From assembly GCA_945919075.1 (NCBI GenBank), contig CAMEIX010000006.1:62001-126000 (forward strand): 64,000 nucleotides of DNA, in the 5' to 3' direction. Below, in pieces: positions 28,017 through 37,558 of the stretch. The first letter of the stretch is position 1. Each line of letters begins with the position of its first letter. Under the pieces are notes generated by a model, which saw only the letters and a program-made list of their open reading frames with translations, ran no database searches and was not told where the DNA came from. The position numbers were made by a program, and so were the translations under genes. This stretch comes from an uncultured Lachnospiraceae bacterium. GTDB taxonomy: Bacteria > Bacillota > Clostridia > Lachnospirales > Lachnospiraceae.

Positions 28017-29615
28017 ATGAAATTGACATTTATCGGAGCTTGTCATGAGGTGACGGGAAGCTGTCACTGTATTGAAGTCGGAGACAAGTGTATTTTAGTG
28101 GATTATGGTATGGAACAGGGAGTGAATGTATTTGAGAATGCGAAACTTCCTGTGGACGAAGCCTGTGTAGACTATGTTCTGCTGACCCATGCACATGTGG
28201 ACCACTCCGGAATGCTTCCGCTTTTGTATGCGAGAGGATTCAGAGGTCAGGTGTTTACAACCGAGGCTTCCGCGGATTTGTGTGATATCATGCTTCGTGA
28301 CTGCGCACATATTCAGGCAATGGAAGCGGAATGGAAGAACAGAAAAGCAAAGAGGCATGCCGGTGCTCCCATGGTGGAACCGGAATATACCATGGAGGAT
28401 GCAGAAGGTCTGATTAAAAGGATTGTACCCTGCCGCTACAATCAGATTATTGAATTGTGTGAGGGTGTTAAGATACGGTTTACGGATATCGGTCATCTCT
28501 TAGGTTCGGCAAGTATTGAAGTGTGGCTGACGGAAGGGGATGTGCAAAAGAAAATTGTATTCTCCGGGGATATCGGAAATAAGAATCAGCCTCTTTTAAA
28601 AGACCCCAGTTACACGGAAGAGGCAGATTACGTGGTGATGGAGAGTACCTACGGTGACCGGTGTCACGTGGATGTGCAGCCGGATTACGTCAAGGAATTA
28701 AGTGAAATTATCCAGCAGACCTTTGATAGAGGCGGTAATGTAGTCATTCCCTCTTTTGCGGTAGGAAGAACTCAGGAAATACTTTACTTTATCCGAAAGA
28801 TTAAGGAAGACAATCTGGTAAAGGGACATGGTAATTTCCCGGTTTATGTGGATAGTCCCATGGCTGTGAGGGCGACTTCCATTTTTCAGGACAATATTGC
28901 ACAGTGTTTTGATAAACAGGCACTGGAACTGGTGAAAAAGGGAATTAATCCGATTTCCTTCCCCGGCCTGAAATTGTCCATTACAAGTGATGAATCCAAG
29001 GAAATCAATTTCATTGATACCCCAAAGGTAATTATCTCTGCATCGGGTATGTGTGAAGCGGGTCGTATCCGGCATCATTTAAAGCATAATCTCTGGCGTG
29101 AAGAATGTACCATTCTGTTTGTGGGATATCAGGCAATCGGCACTTTGGGAAGAGCCATTGTGGATGGGGTCCAGGAGGTAAAACTTTTCGGTGAACCGAT
29201 TGAAGTCCGGGCCGAAATCCGGAAACTGACCGGTATGAGCGGTCATGCGGACAAGAACGGACTCATCGACTGGGTAACCGCTTTTAAGGAAAAGCCCCGC
29301 AAGGTATTTGTAGTTCACGGAGAAGATTCCGTAACAGAAAATTTTGTGGAATGTCTTATGGTGGAGCATGGCATCAAAGCCTATGCACCCTACAGCGGTA
29401 CTGTATTTAACCTGGCAAGCGGCAAACTGGAATATGAGGCAGGGCCGATTCCCGTTAAGAAGAAAGAGAAGGCTGCCAGTGGCGTATTTGCGAGACTTCT
29501 TGCAGCCGGACAGCGTCTGCTTGCAGTTATTAAAAAGAACGAGGGTGGCAGCAATAAAGATCTTGCACGATTTGCAGATCAGATTACCTCCCTTTGTGAT
29601 AAATGGGATGTATAA
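28017..29615 (+). CDS. MBL-fold beta-CASP metallo-hydrolase (RNA processing type)
   Basis: LTHAHVDHSGMLPLL; PSFAVGRTQEILYFI; MSGHADKNGLIDW. Confidence 0.92.
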   Translation: MKLTFIGACHEVTGSCHCIEVGDKCILVDYGMEQGVNVFENAKLPVDEACVDYVLLTHAHVDHSGMLPLLYARGFRGQVFTTEASADLCDIMLRDCAHIQAMEAEWKNRKAKRHAGAPMVEPEYTMEDAEGLIKRIVPCRYNQIIELCEGVKIRFTDIGHLLGSASIEVWLTEGDVQKKIVFSGDIGNKNQPLLKDPSYTEEADYVVMESTYGDRCHVDVQPDYVKELSEIIQQTFDRGGNVVIPSFAVGRTQEILYFIRKIKEDNLVKGHGNFPVYVDSPMAVRATSIFQDNIAQCFDKQALELVKKGINPISFPGLKLSITSDESKEINFIDTPKVIISASGMCEAGRIRHHLKHNLWREECTILFVGYQAIGTLGRAIVDGVQEVKLFGEPIEVRAEIRKLTGMSGHADKNGLIDWVTAFKEKPRKVFVVHGEDSVTENFVECLMVEHGIKAYAPYSGTVFNLASGKLEYEAGPIPVKKKEKAASGVFARLLAAGQRLLAVIKKNEGGSNKDLARFADQITSLCDKWDV

Positions 29616-29625
29616 GGAGTTAAAA

Positions 29626-30474
29626 ATGAGCTACGCAGATAATGTATTTATAAATATGTGCAGGGATATTTTGGAGAACGGTACCAGTACCGAAGGGGAG
29701 AAGGTACGTCCTCACTGGGAGGATGGTGCCAGCGCTTATACTATTAAGAAGTTCGGGGTCGTGAATCGTTATGACCTCTCCAAGGAATTTCCTATCCTTA
29801 CATTAAGAAGAACGGCACTCAAAAGTGCCACGGATGAAATTCTCTGGATCTGGCAGAAGAAGTCCAACAATATTCACGATTTGCACAGCCACATCTGGGA
29901 TGAGTGGGCAGACGAAGACGGCTCCATCGGAAAGGCATACGGTTACCAGTTAGGCATCAAACATCAGTACAAAGAGGGTATGATGGACCAGGTGGACCGT
30001 GTTATCTATGATTTGAAAAATAATCCTTTCTCCAGAAGAATCATGACCAATATTTATGTGCATCAGGATCTTCATGAGATGAATCTCTACCCCTGTGCAT
30101 ACAGTATGACATTCAATGTGACGCAGAAGAAGGGCGACGATAAACTGACATTGAATGCGGTGCTTAACCAGCGTTCCAATGATGTTCTTGCAGCCAATAA
30201 CTGGAATGTGGTACAGTATGCGGTGCTTGTGCATATGCTTGCCCAGGTATGTGACATGAGGGTGGGCGAACTGGTTCACGTCATCGCGGATGCCCATATT
30301 TATGACAGGCATGTGCCCCTCATTGAGGAACTGATAAAGAGGGAGCCGAAGCCTGCACCGAAGTTCTGGTTAAACCCGGATGTTCATGATTTTTATCAGT
30401 TTACCAGGGATGATGTAAAACTGGAAGGTTATGAATTTGGCCCCCAGATCGAGAATATCCCCATTGCTATTTAA
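29626..30474 (+). CDS. thyA: Thymidylate synthase
   Basis: RTALKSATDEILWIWQKKSNNI; NLYPCAYSMTFNV; NQRSNDVLAANNWNVVQYA. Start at ATG 29626 with RBS aaggag, not the upstream ORF-track start. Confidence 0.95.
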   Translation: MSYADNVFINMCRDILENGTSTEGEKVRPHWEDGASAYTIKKFGVVNRYDLSKEFPILTLRRTALKSATDEILWIWQKKSNNIHDLHSHIWDEWADEDGSIGKAYGYQLGIKHQYKEGMMDQVDRVIYDLKNNPFSRRIMTNIYVHQDLHEMNLYPCAYSMTFNVTQKKGDDKLTLNAVLNQRSNDVLAANNWNVVQYAVLVHMLAQVCDMRVGELVHVIADAHIYDRHVPLIEELIKREPKPAPKFWLNPDVHDFYQFTRDDVKLEGYEFGPQIENIPIAI

Positions 30475-30477
30475 ATT

Positions 30478-30505
30478 GTGTCAAGTTTCATTTGAAACTT
30501 GACAC
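30478..30505. repeat. Leader hairpin of palindrome array 2
   Basis: Perfect inverted repeat gtgtcaagtttca-tt-tgaaacttgacac. Confidence 0.9.
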
Positions 30506-30660
30506 GCAGCGTCGGCCCATTGCCGAAGGCAAATCAGATGGCCGACGTTCCCAGAAAACGCAGCGTCGGCCCGTTGCCGAAGGCAAAATGAGATGGCCGA
30601 CGTTCTCCAGACACGCAGCGTCGGCCCATTGCCGAAGGCAAATCAGATGGCCGACTTTCC
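30506..30660. repeat. Tandem palindromic repeat array 2 (3 units, period ~54-55)
   Basis: Units start at 30506, 30560, 30615; core gcgtcggcccattgccgaaggcaaatcagatggccgacgttcc. Confidence 0.95.
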
Positions 30661-30696
30661 TACGATTTGTGATAGGTTTTTAAGAAAGAGTAGAGT

Positions 30697-31188
30697 ATGG
30701 AACTAATTGTAACAGTGGATGAAAATTGGGCAATCGGCAAGAACGGCTTAAGCCTTGCCAAGCTTCCGGCAGAATATCGTAACAGAGAAAAACTGACTCT
30801 CGGCAATACCGTAATCATGGGTAGAAAAACCTTTCTTTCTCTTCCCCAGGAACAACCCCTGTACGGCCGTGAGAACATAGTACTGTCCTCCAGGGAAGAC
30901 TTTTCTAAGAAAGGAATTACCGTAGCCCATTCTGTGGAAGAGGTACTGGGATTAGTGGAGGACAGGCCCGGCGATGAGATATTTGTCTGCGGCGGGGAAG
31001 GTACTTACAAGGCACTTTTGCCGCATTGTGACGTAGCACATGTCCTTTTTGTGGAAATGGAGTACGATGCCAATCACTATATGGAAAATCTGGATAAAAG
31101 CGAAGAATGGGAACTGGTGGAAGAGAGTGATGAGCAGACCTATTTTGACATGACCTATTATTTCAGAAAATATGTAAGAGTGCGTTGA
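30697..31188 (+). CDS. folA: Dihydrofolate reductase
   Basis: ELIVTVDENWAIGKNG; VIMGRKTFLSLP; CGGEGTYKALLP. Confidence 0.95.
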   Translation: MELIVTVDENWAIGKNGLSLAKLPAEYRNREKLTLGNTVIMGRKTFLSLPQEQPLYGRENIVLSSREDFSKKGITVAHSVEEVLGLVEDRPGDEIFVCGGEGTYKALLPHCDVAHVLFVEMEYDANHYMENLDKSEEWELVEESDEQTYFDMTYYFRKYVRVR

Positions 31189-31322
31189 CTTTTTGTAAAA
31201 AAAGGATAATAATTGTAAAAAAGAATTTTCAAAGTACGGAAAACAGTTTATTCCGTATAAGGAAATTCCGTATTAGAAATTATTAGAATAAAAGTATTAG
31301 AAAGAGAAGGGAAGTAGACAAC

Positions 31323-32357
31323 ATGGATTTAACAACCAAGAAAGACATTGACTGGGCTAATTTAGGCTTTGGTTATGTACAGACAGACAAAAGATATGTT
31401 TCCAATTTTAAGAACGGAGCATGGGATGAAGGTGCACTCATTTCTGATGCCAATATTGTAATGAATGAATGCGCAGGTGTTTTGCAGTATGCGCAGACCG
31501 TTTTTGAAGGATTAAAGGCATACACCACTCAGGATGGTCATATCGTAACCTTCCGCCCGGACTTAAATGCCGAAAGACTTGCGCAGTCCGCAAAAAGACT
31601 GGAAATGCCCGTGTTTGATGAGAAGAGATTTGTGGATGCGGTAGAGCAGGTAGTAAGAGCAAATGCAGCTTATGTTCCTCCTTACGGTAGCGGTGCTACT
31701 TTATACTTAAGACCCTATATGTTCGGTATTAATCCGGTAATCGGTGTGAAGCCTGCAGAGGAATACCAGTTCAGAATTTTCTGTACTCCCGTAGGCCCTT
31801 ATTTTAAGGGCGGCGCAAAGCCTCTTACCATCAAGATCAGTGACTTTGACCGTGCGGCTCCTAACGGAACCGGCAACATTAAGGCAGGCCTGAATTATGC
31901 AATGAGTTTACATGCTATCGTAACTGCCCATAACGAAGGCTTCGATGAGAATATGTATTTGGATCCCAAGACCCGTACCAAGGTAGAAGAGACCGGAGGT
32001 GCTAACTTCCTATTCGTAACAAAGGACGGCAAGGTTGTAACTCCCAAGTCAAACAGCATTCTTCCTTCCATTACCAGACGTTCCTTACTTGTTGTAGCAA
32101 AAGATTATCTGGGACTGGAAGTAGAAGAGAGAGAAATCTACAAAGAAGAACTTGCGGATATGGCAGAATGTGGCCTTTGCGGTACCGCAGCAGTTATCTC
32201 CCCTGTCGGAAAGATTGTGGACCATGGCAATGAAATATGCTTACCCAGCGGCATGACCGAAATGGGACCTGTAACCAAGAAACTCTATGATACACTCACC
32301 GGTATTCAGATGGGACGTATCGAAGCTCCGGAAGGCTGGATTCATGTTATTGCATAA
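31323..32357 (+). CDS. ilvE: Branched-chain amino acid aminotransferase
   Basis: VFEGLKAYTTQDG; LNYAMSLHAI; EETGGANFLFV. Confidence 0.95.
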   Translation: MDLTTKKDIDWANLGFGYVQTDKRYVSNFKNGAWDEGALISDANIVMNECAGVLQYAQTVFEGLKAYTTQDGHIVTFRPDLNAERLAQSAKRLEMPVFDEKRFVDAVEQVVRANAAYVPPYGSGATLYLRPYMFGINPVIGVKPAEEYQFRIFCTPVGPYFKGGAKPLTIKISDFDRAAPNGTGNIKAGLNYAMSLHAIVTAHNEGFDENMYLDPKTRTKVEETGGANFLFVTKDGKVVTPKSNSILPSITRRSLLVVAKDYLGLEVEEREIYKEELADMAECGLCGTAAVISPVGKIVDHGNEICLPSGMTEMGPVTKKLYDTLTGIQMGRIEAPEGWIHVIA

Positions 32358-33408
32358 TGCAACCAAAAAGAAATTCATAATTATCATAATGTTTTGCCTG
32401 TCACTGCTTCTTACAGCGTGTGGCGGGCAAAACGCTTCTACGAAGATTGTTCTTACTACGGGTTTTGCCAAGAATGAGGTTTTCAGGATAGATAACAAAT
32501 CCTGTAAACTGCCAGAAGTTATGGTTTATCTGACCTGTATGCAGAATCAGTATACGGAGGTATTCGGGGAGGAAATCCGGCAGGTCAGCCTGGACGGCGT
32601 GACACTTGAGGATAACCTGAAGGAGACGGTGTTGGCACGTATTGCGCAGGTAAAAACGCTGAATCTTCTGGCGGAAAAAAAGCAGATTTCCTTAAATGAT
32701 GAGGAAACCAAGGCGGCCGGGGAAGCGGCGGATGAATATTACCACTCGTTAAGCAAAAAGGAAGTGGAGACCTTAGGAGTCACAAAGGATATCCTTTTCC
32801 AGATGTATTCCGAGTATGCATTGGCTGAGAAGACATATGCCTACATTATTCAGGATATTAATCCCGAGATAAGCGATGATGAGGCGCGGATTGTAAGGGT
32901 TATGGATATTTATATCAAAACCTACACAAGAGATGGAACCGGTGAAAGGATTGAATATACAGACCAAGCCAGAAATCAGGCGTATTTAAGAGCTAAAGAA
33001 GCATATGAACTGGCAACGGACGGTGGGCAGTCTTTTGAAAAGGTGATGGAAGAATACAGTGAGAATCCTCCGGCAGAGTTGTCCTTTGGGAAGGGCGAAA
33101 TGTCCGAAATACTCGAAGAGGCTGCTTTTAATATGGGAAACGGAGAAATCCGTGGCATTATTGAGGATGAGGACGGTTATCACATTTTAAAATGCGTCAG
33201 TACCTTTGACCGGGAAGAAACCGACCGTAACAAAGCAATCATCATGGAAGAAAGAAAGAAGCAGGTCTTTGACGAAGAGTATGATGTATTTGTGGAGGGC
33301 CTTACCAGAAGATTGAACGAAAAATTATGGGAAGAAGTAAGTTGTATCCAGGATGAGGAGGTACGAACAAGTTCATTTTTCGAAATTTTTAATAATTACT
33401 TTAGATAA
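32344..33408 (+). CDS. Lipoprotein peptidyl-prolyl isomerase (parvulin/SurA-like)
   Basis: Signal + lipobox LLLTACGG; C-terminal parvulin pattern LSFGKGEMSEILEEAAFNMGNGEIRGIIEDEDGYHILKC. Confidence 0.82.
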   Translation: MLLHNATKKKFIIIIMFCLSLLLTACGGQNASTKIVLTTGFAKNEVFRIDNKSCKLPEVMVYLTCMQNQYTEVFGEEIRQVSLDGVTLEDNLKETVLARIAQVKTLNLLAEKKQISLNDEETKAAGEAADEYYHSLSKKEVETLGVTKDILFQMYSEYALAEKTYAYIIQDINPEISDDEARIVRVMDIYIKTYTRDGTGERIEYTDQARNQAYLRAKEAYELATDGGQSFEKVMEEYSENPPAELSFGKGEMSEILEEAAFNMGNGEIRGIIEDEDGYHILKCVSTFDREETDRNKAIIMEERKKQVFDEEYDVFVEGLTRRLNEKLWEEVSCIQDEEVRTSSFFEIFNNYFR

Positions 33409-33411
33409 TTA

Positions 33412-33438
33412 TTAGCACTCGAACGTTTTGAGTGCTAA
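33412..33438 (+). promoter_or_regulatory. CIRCE operator (HrcA binding site)
   Basis: Exact TTAGCACTC-N9-GAGTGCTAA. Confidence 0.97.
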
Positions 33439-33445
33439 TTTTTTA

Positions 33446-33473
33446 TTGACTTTTCTTTCAAAGGGGTTATACT
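33446..33473 (+). promoter_or_regulatory. Sigma-A promoter TTGACT-N16-TATACT for htpG
   Basis: Near-consensus hexamers 8 bp downstream of CIRCE and upstream of htpG. Confidence 0.75.
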
Positions 33474-33518
33474 GTACATTAGCAATACCCTTACGGGAAA
33501 GAAAGGACAGTGAAAGTT

Positions 33519-35570
33519 ATGGCAACAAAAAAAGGTAGTTTATCCATTAACAGCGACAATATTTTTCCGATAATCAAGAAGTGGTTGTATTCTGACCATG
33601 ATATCTTTTTCAGAGAGTTGATTTCGAACGGCTGTGATGCCATTACAAAATTAAAGAAATTAGACATGATGGGAGAGTATACCCTTCCTGATGGCTTTAA
33701 GCCCAGAATGGATGTGGTGGTAAATCCTGAGAAAAAGACATTGACCTTTATCGATAACGGTCTTGGTATGACGGCGGATGAGGTAGAAGAGTACATAAAC
33801 CAGATTGCATTTTCCGGTGCAACGGATTTCATCGAAAAATACAAGGACAAGAGCAATGCAGACCAGATTATCGGTCACTTCGGTCTTGGTTTTTATTCGG
33901 CATTCATGGTAGCGGACGAGGTAACCATTGATACATTATCCTATAAAGAAGGTGCAAAGCCTGTTCACTGGGAATGTGACGGCGGTACGGAATTTTCCAT
34001 GGAGGATGGTGACAGAAAAGAAGTGGGCACCACCATAACCCTGTATCTCATGGATGATTGTCTGGAATTTTGCAATGAATATAGGGCAAAAGAGGTCATC
34101 AAAAAGTATTGTTCCTTTATGCCCACAGAGATTTATGTAAGCAAGGCAGATACCAAGGAAACCCAGATTATTAAACCGGATGAGAAACTTGACAGTGATG
34201 AAGTGGTAGAAACCATTAAGCCGGAAAAAGAAGGGGACGAAGAAAAGTTAAAGATTAAAAAGCGCCCCGAACTTATGAACGAGACCACGCCTCTCTGGAT
34301 GAAAACTCCCAACAGTTGTACCAAAGAAGAATATCTGGCCTTCTACAGAAAAGTATTCCAGGATTATAAGGAGCCCCTGTTCTGGATTCATTTGAATATG
34401 GATTATCCTTTTAACTTAAAGGGTATTTTATATTTCCCCAAAATCAACACCGAGTATGAATCCATTGAAGGAACCATCAAGCTTTACAACAATCAGGTAT
34501 TTATTGCCGACAATATTAAAGAAGTCATTCCCGACTACCTGATGTTATTAAAGGGTGTGATTGATTGTCCGGATCTGCCTCTTAACGTATCCAGAAGTGC
34601 TCTCCAGAATGATGGCTTTGTAAAGAAAATCTCAGAACATATCAGCAAGAAGATTGCTGACAAACTTGCCGGCATGTGCAAGACGGAAAAAGAGGAATAT
34701 GAAAAATACTGGGACGATATCAGTCCGTTTATCAAATTTGGCTGCTTAAAAGATGATAAATTCTGCACCAAGATGACAGACTATATACTGTTTAAGAATC
34801 TGGATGGCAATTACATGACACTGCCCGAGTGTCTGGAAGTCAATGCAATTGATGTGGAAGAGAATGCAACCGATGAAGACGGCAATAAGGTGGAAGCAGA
34901 AGTGGTAAAGGACGAACCGGCGGATGAGGAAGTACAGGAAGAGTCCGAAGAAAAGAAGGAAAAGACCATTTATTATGTGACCGATGAAGTCCAGCAGAGC
35001 CAGTACATTAATATGTTTAAGGCAGCAAAGATGGATGCTGTTATTCTGACACACAGCATTGACCAGCCGTTTATCAATCAGTTGGAGGCAAAGAACGAGG
35101 GAATTAAATTCCAGAGAATCGATGCAGATTTAACCGATGCATTCCGTGCAAAAACCTCCAAGAAGTCCGAAGAGGAAATGAAAGCACAGGCAGAAAGCAT
35201 CGGTGCCATCATGAAGAAAGCCTTAAAGAAGGATAAACTTGAGGTTAAGGTGGAAAAACTGAAAAACAAGAAGATTTCTTCCGTGATTACCCTGTCCGAA
35301 GAGAGCCGCCGTATGCAGGATATGATGAAGATGTATGCCATGAACGGCATGGATATGGGTGGATTCGCAGAAGAAGGAGAGACCCTTGTTTTGAATGCTA
35401 ATCATCCCCTCGTGCAGTATGTGATTGCAAATCAGGACGGAGAGCATGTGAAAATGATCTGTGAACAGTTGTATGACCTTGCAAAATTGCAACATGCGCC
35501 CTTAAAGGCAGAAGATATGACTAAATTTATTGCAAGAAGCAATGAGATTATGCTCCTTCTTGCAAAATAA
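33519..35570 (+). CDS. htpG: Hsp90 chaperone
   Basis: FFRELISNGCDAITKL; IDNGLGMTADEV; IGHFGLGFYSAFMVAD; SRSALQND. Confidence 0.96.
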   Translation: MATKKGSLSINSDNIFPIIKKWLYSDHDIFFRELISNGCDAITKLKKLDMMGEYTLPDGFKPRMDVVVNPEKKTLTFIDNGLGMTADEVEEYINQIAFSGATDFIEKYKDKSNADQIIGHFGLGFYSAFMVADEVTIDTLSYKEGAKPVHWECDGGTEFSMEDGDRKEVGTTITLYLMDDCLEFCNEYRAKEVIKKYCSFMPTEIYVSKADTKETQIIKPDEKLDSDEVVETIKPEKEGDEEKLKIKKRPELMNETTPLWMKTPNSCTKEEYLAFYRKVFQDYKEPLFWIHLNMDYPFNLKGILYFPKINTEYESIEGTIKLYNNQVFIADNIKEVIPDYLMLLKGVIDCPDLPLNVSRSALQNDGFVKKISEHISKKIADKLAGMCKTEKEEYEKYWDDISPFIKFGCLKDDKFCTKMTDYILFKNLDGNYMTLPECLEVNAIDVEENATDEDGNKVEAEVVKDEPADEEVQEESEEKKEKTIYYVTDEVQQSQYINMFKAAKMDAVILTHSIDQPFINQLEAKNEGIKFQRIDADLTDAFRAKTSKKSEEEMKAQAESIGAIMKKALKKDKLEVKVEKLKNKKISSVITLSEESRRMQDMMKMYAMNGMDMGGFAEEGETLVLNANHPLVQYVIANQDGEHVKMICEQLYDLAKLQHAPLKAEDMTKFIARSNEIMLLLAK

Positions 35571-35595
35571 TACCCGGTAAAGAAAGAGGATTATC

Positions 35596-36099
35596 ATGCA
35601 CGATAAACTGACCAGGAACGATATTAAAAGAATGGAAGAGGAAATAGAATACCGGAAACTGGAACTTCGACCCAAATTGATTGAGGATGTCAAAGAGGCC
35701 AGGGCACATGGTGATTTAAGTGAGAACTTTGAATATTATGCGGCAAAGAGAGAGAAAAATAAAAATGAAAGCCGCATCCGGTTCCTGGAACGTATGATTC
35801 GTACTGCAGTGGTTATTTCCGATGATTCCGCAGAGGATGAGGTGGGACTGAACAACACGGTGACAGTGGCCTTTTGTGATGACGGCAGCGAGGAGGTTTA
35901 CAAAATTGTGACCACCGTAAGAGGAGATTCGCTGTCCGGACTGATTACCAACGAATCTCCGCTTGGTAAGGCGCTTCTTCACCATAAAGTAGGAGATATT
36001 GTACATGTGCAGGTCAGTCCCCAGGTGGAATATGATGTGGAGATAAAAAAGATTGAAAACACGGTGGATGACGGAAGCGATAAAATCCGAAGTTTTTAG
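35596..36099 (+). CDS. GreA/GreB-family transcription elongation factor
   Basis: EARAHGDLSENFEYYAAKREKNKNESRIRFLE; C-terminal SPLGKALLHHKVGD. Confidence 0.88.
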   Translation: MHDKLTRNDIKRMEEEIEYRKLELRPKLIEDVKEARAHGDLSENFEYYAAKREKNKNESRIRFLERMIRTAVVISDDSAEDEVGLNNTVTVAFCDDGSEEVYKIVTTVRGDSLSGLITNESPLGKALLHHKVGDIVHVQVSPQVEYDVEIKKIENTVDDGSDKIRSF

Positions 36100-36140
36100 A
36101 GAAATTGCCGGATAAGGCAGACAGATATGAAAAGAGAAGA

Positions 36141-36186
36141 ACCGTACCAGAATCGCAGAGGGCTGCGACTTTGGTACGGTTTTTTG
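36141..36186. terminator. Bidirectional terminator between convergent genes
   Basis: accgtacca...cgcag-aggg-ctgcg...tggtacggttttttg. Confidence 0.82.
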
Positions 36187-36192
36187 TTCCTT

Positions 36193-37443
36193 TTATGACC
36201 CCGGTTCAGCAATACGGCTGACGGCAACATAAATCCTTGAAATGGCATACCAGGTTGCAAAGTCAGTGATACCGGTTGGTGGGAGATTGAAGACAGTCTG
36301 GAAGGTTCGTACCGCAGCCTGTGTACGGGGACCGTAAATTCCGTCTGCCACAATCCGGGGAATTGCCGGATAGTTTTGTCCGATGCGGTTTAACTGCTGC
36401 TGCAATTGTCTGACTTTATCTCCCCGGGATCCTATTGTCAGGTTATAGCCGGGCCAAGAAGAGGGGACACCGGAGATGGTGCTTGCAGTGTTGATAAAGA
36501 CATCATTTCCATAGTAATTCCGAAGAATGCTGATGGCAGAATATCCCTGGTCACCAAGGTATTTGGAACCCCATTGGCTAAGTCCTGAACAGGTCGTTCT
36601 GGTGCCATCACAGTAGGAAGTAAATAGGGGCTGTTGTATACCGGGACGGGAAACAAAGTTGGCAAAAACAGAATCCACCAGACGGCTGATGTTCTGGTAG
36701 ATGTTTCGTCCGTAAATCCATTTCTGGTCATAAGCGGTGGAACTGGTAATGGTAAAATCATAGCCCTGATTACGGTACCACTCCGTATATACCCGGTTCA
36801 GGGTAAAGGACATGATTGCCAGAATATTGGCGTAGAGTGTGGACTCCGGCCAGGTCGAGTATATTTCGGAGGAAACCACATTCTTAATGTAGTCCGTATA
36901 TCGAACCCAGTAATTGGCCGCACTTCTGTCTGTGGGAACACCATCATGTACAATGATGTATTCCGGAATAACAACGCGGTTTAAAACAATTTCACCGCCT
37001 TCTGTCACCGGTTTTACTTCTGCCTCAGGGATTTTGGGCGGATAATTTCCCCAGAGAGTATGGTCTGGAATGTTGATAAACTTTTCCTCTACTTTAGATA
37101 TCTCAAGAGGATTTAAGCGGATTGGCTGAAGGGAAATGCTGTCACTGAAAATCTCGGACCCGCTTACCAAAGTAGGTTCATATCCCGGGGCGGATACCAG
37201 GATATTGTAATCGGAATAAGGTCGTATTTCTGTTTCCGGTTCCAGACTCAGTTCCACCGGAGGAGCCGGCAATGAAACAAACTCAGTCTGACCGGAATTA
37301 TCTGTTCTAAGTTGTTCTAAAGTGGAATCGGGATCGGCAGAATAGGAAATGGAAACCGTAGCGCCTTCAATCGGAATCTGCCCGACGGAAGAGATGACAC
37401 TGATTTGTAACTGCCCGCTTCCCGTTAATTGAGATTCGTCCAT
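36193..37443 (-). CDS. SpoIID-like domain protein with C-terminal peptidoglycan-binding domain
   Basis: CSGLSQWGSKYLGDQGYSAISILRNYYG; RGDKVRQLQQQLNRIGQNYPAIPRIVADGIYGPRTQAAVRTFQ. Confidence 0.72.
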   Translation of the reverse strand: MDESQLTGSGQLQISVISSVGQIPIEGATVSISYSADPDSTLEQLRTDNSGQTEFVSLPAPPVELSLEPETEIRPYSDYNILVSAPGYEPTLVSGSEIFSDSISLQPIRLNPLEISKVEEKFINIPDHTLWGNYPPKIPEAEVKPVTEGGEIVLNRVVIPEYIIVHDGVPTDRSAANYWVRYTDYIKNVVSSEIYSTWPESTLYANILAIMSFTLNRVYTEWYRNQGYDFTITSSTAYDQKWIYGRNIYQNISRLVDSVFANFVSRPGIQQPLFTSYCDGTRTTCSGLSQWGSKYLGDQGYSAISILRNYYGNDVFINTASTISGVPSSWPGYNLTIGSRGDKVRQLQQQLNRIGQNYPAIPRIVADGIYGPRTQAAVRTFQTVFNLPPTGITDFATWYAISRIYVAVSRIAEPGS

Positions 37444-37558
37444 AACTCACCTCATTTTTTTAGTTATAACAGTATATGCAAACAGAAAAAAGAATTGCCT
37501 AAAGGGAGTAAAAAATGGTATACTGTTTACAGAGTTTAAATTAAAGTGGGGCGAGTTT

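Noticed and set aside
29344-29625. Upstream extension of thyA in the ORF track
   Set aside because: Overlaps the MBL hydrolase in another frame; the true start is ATG 29626 with RBS aaggag.
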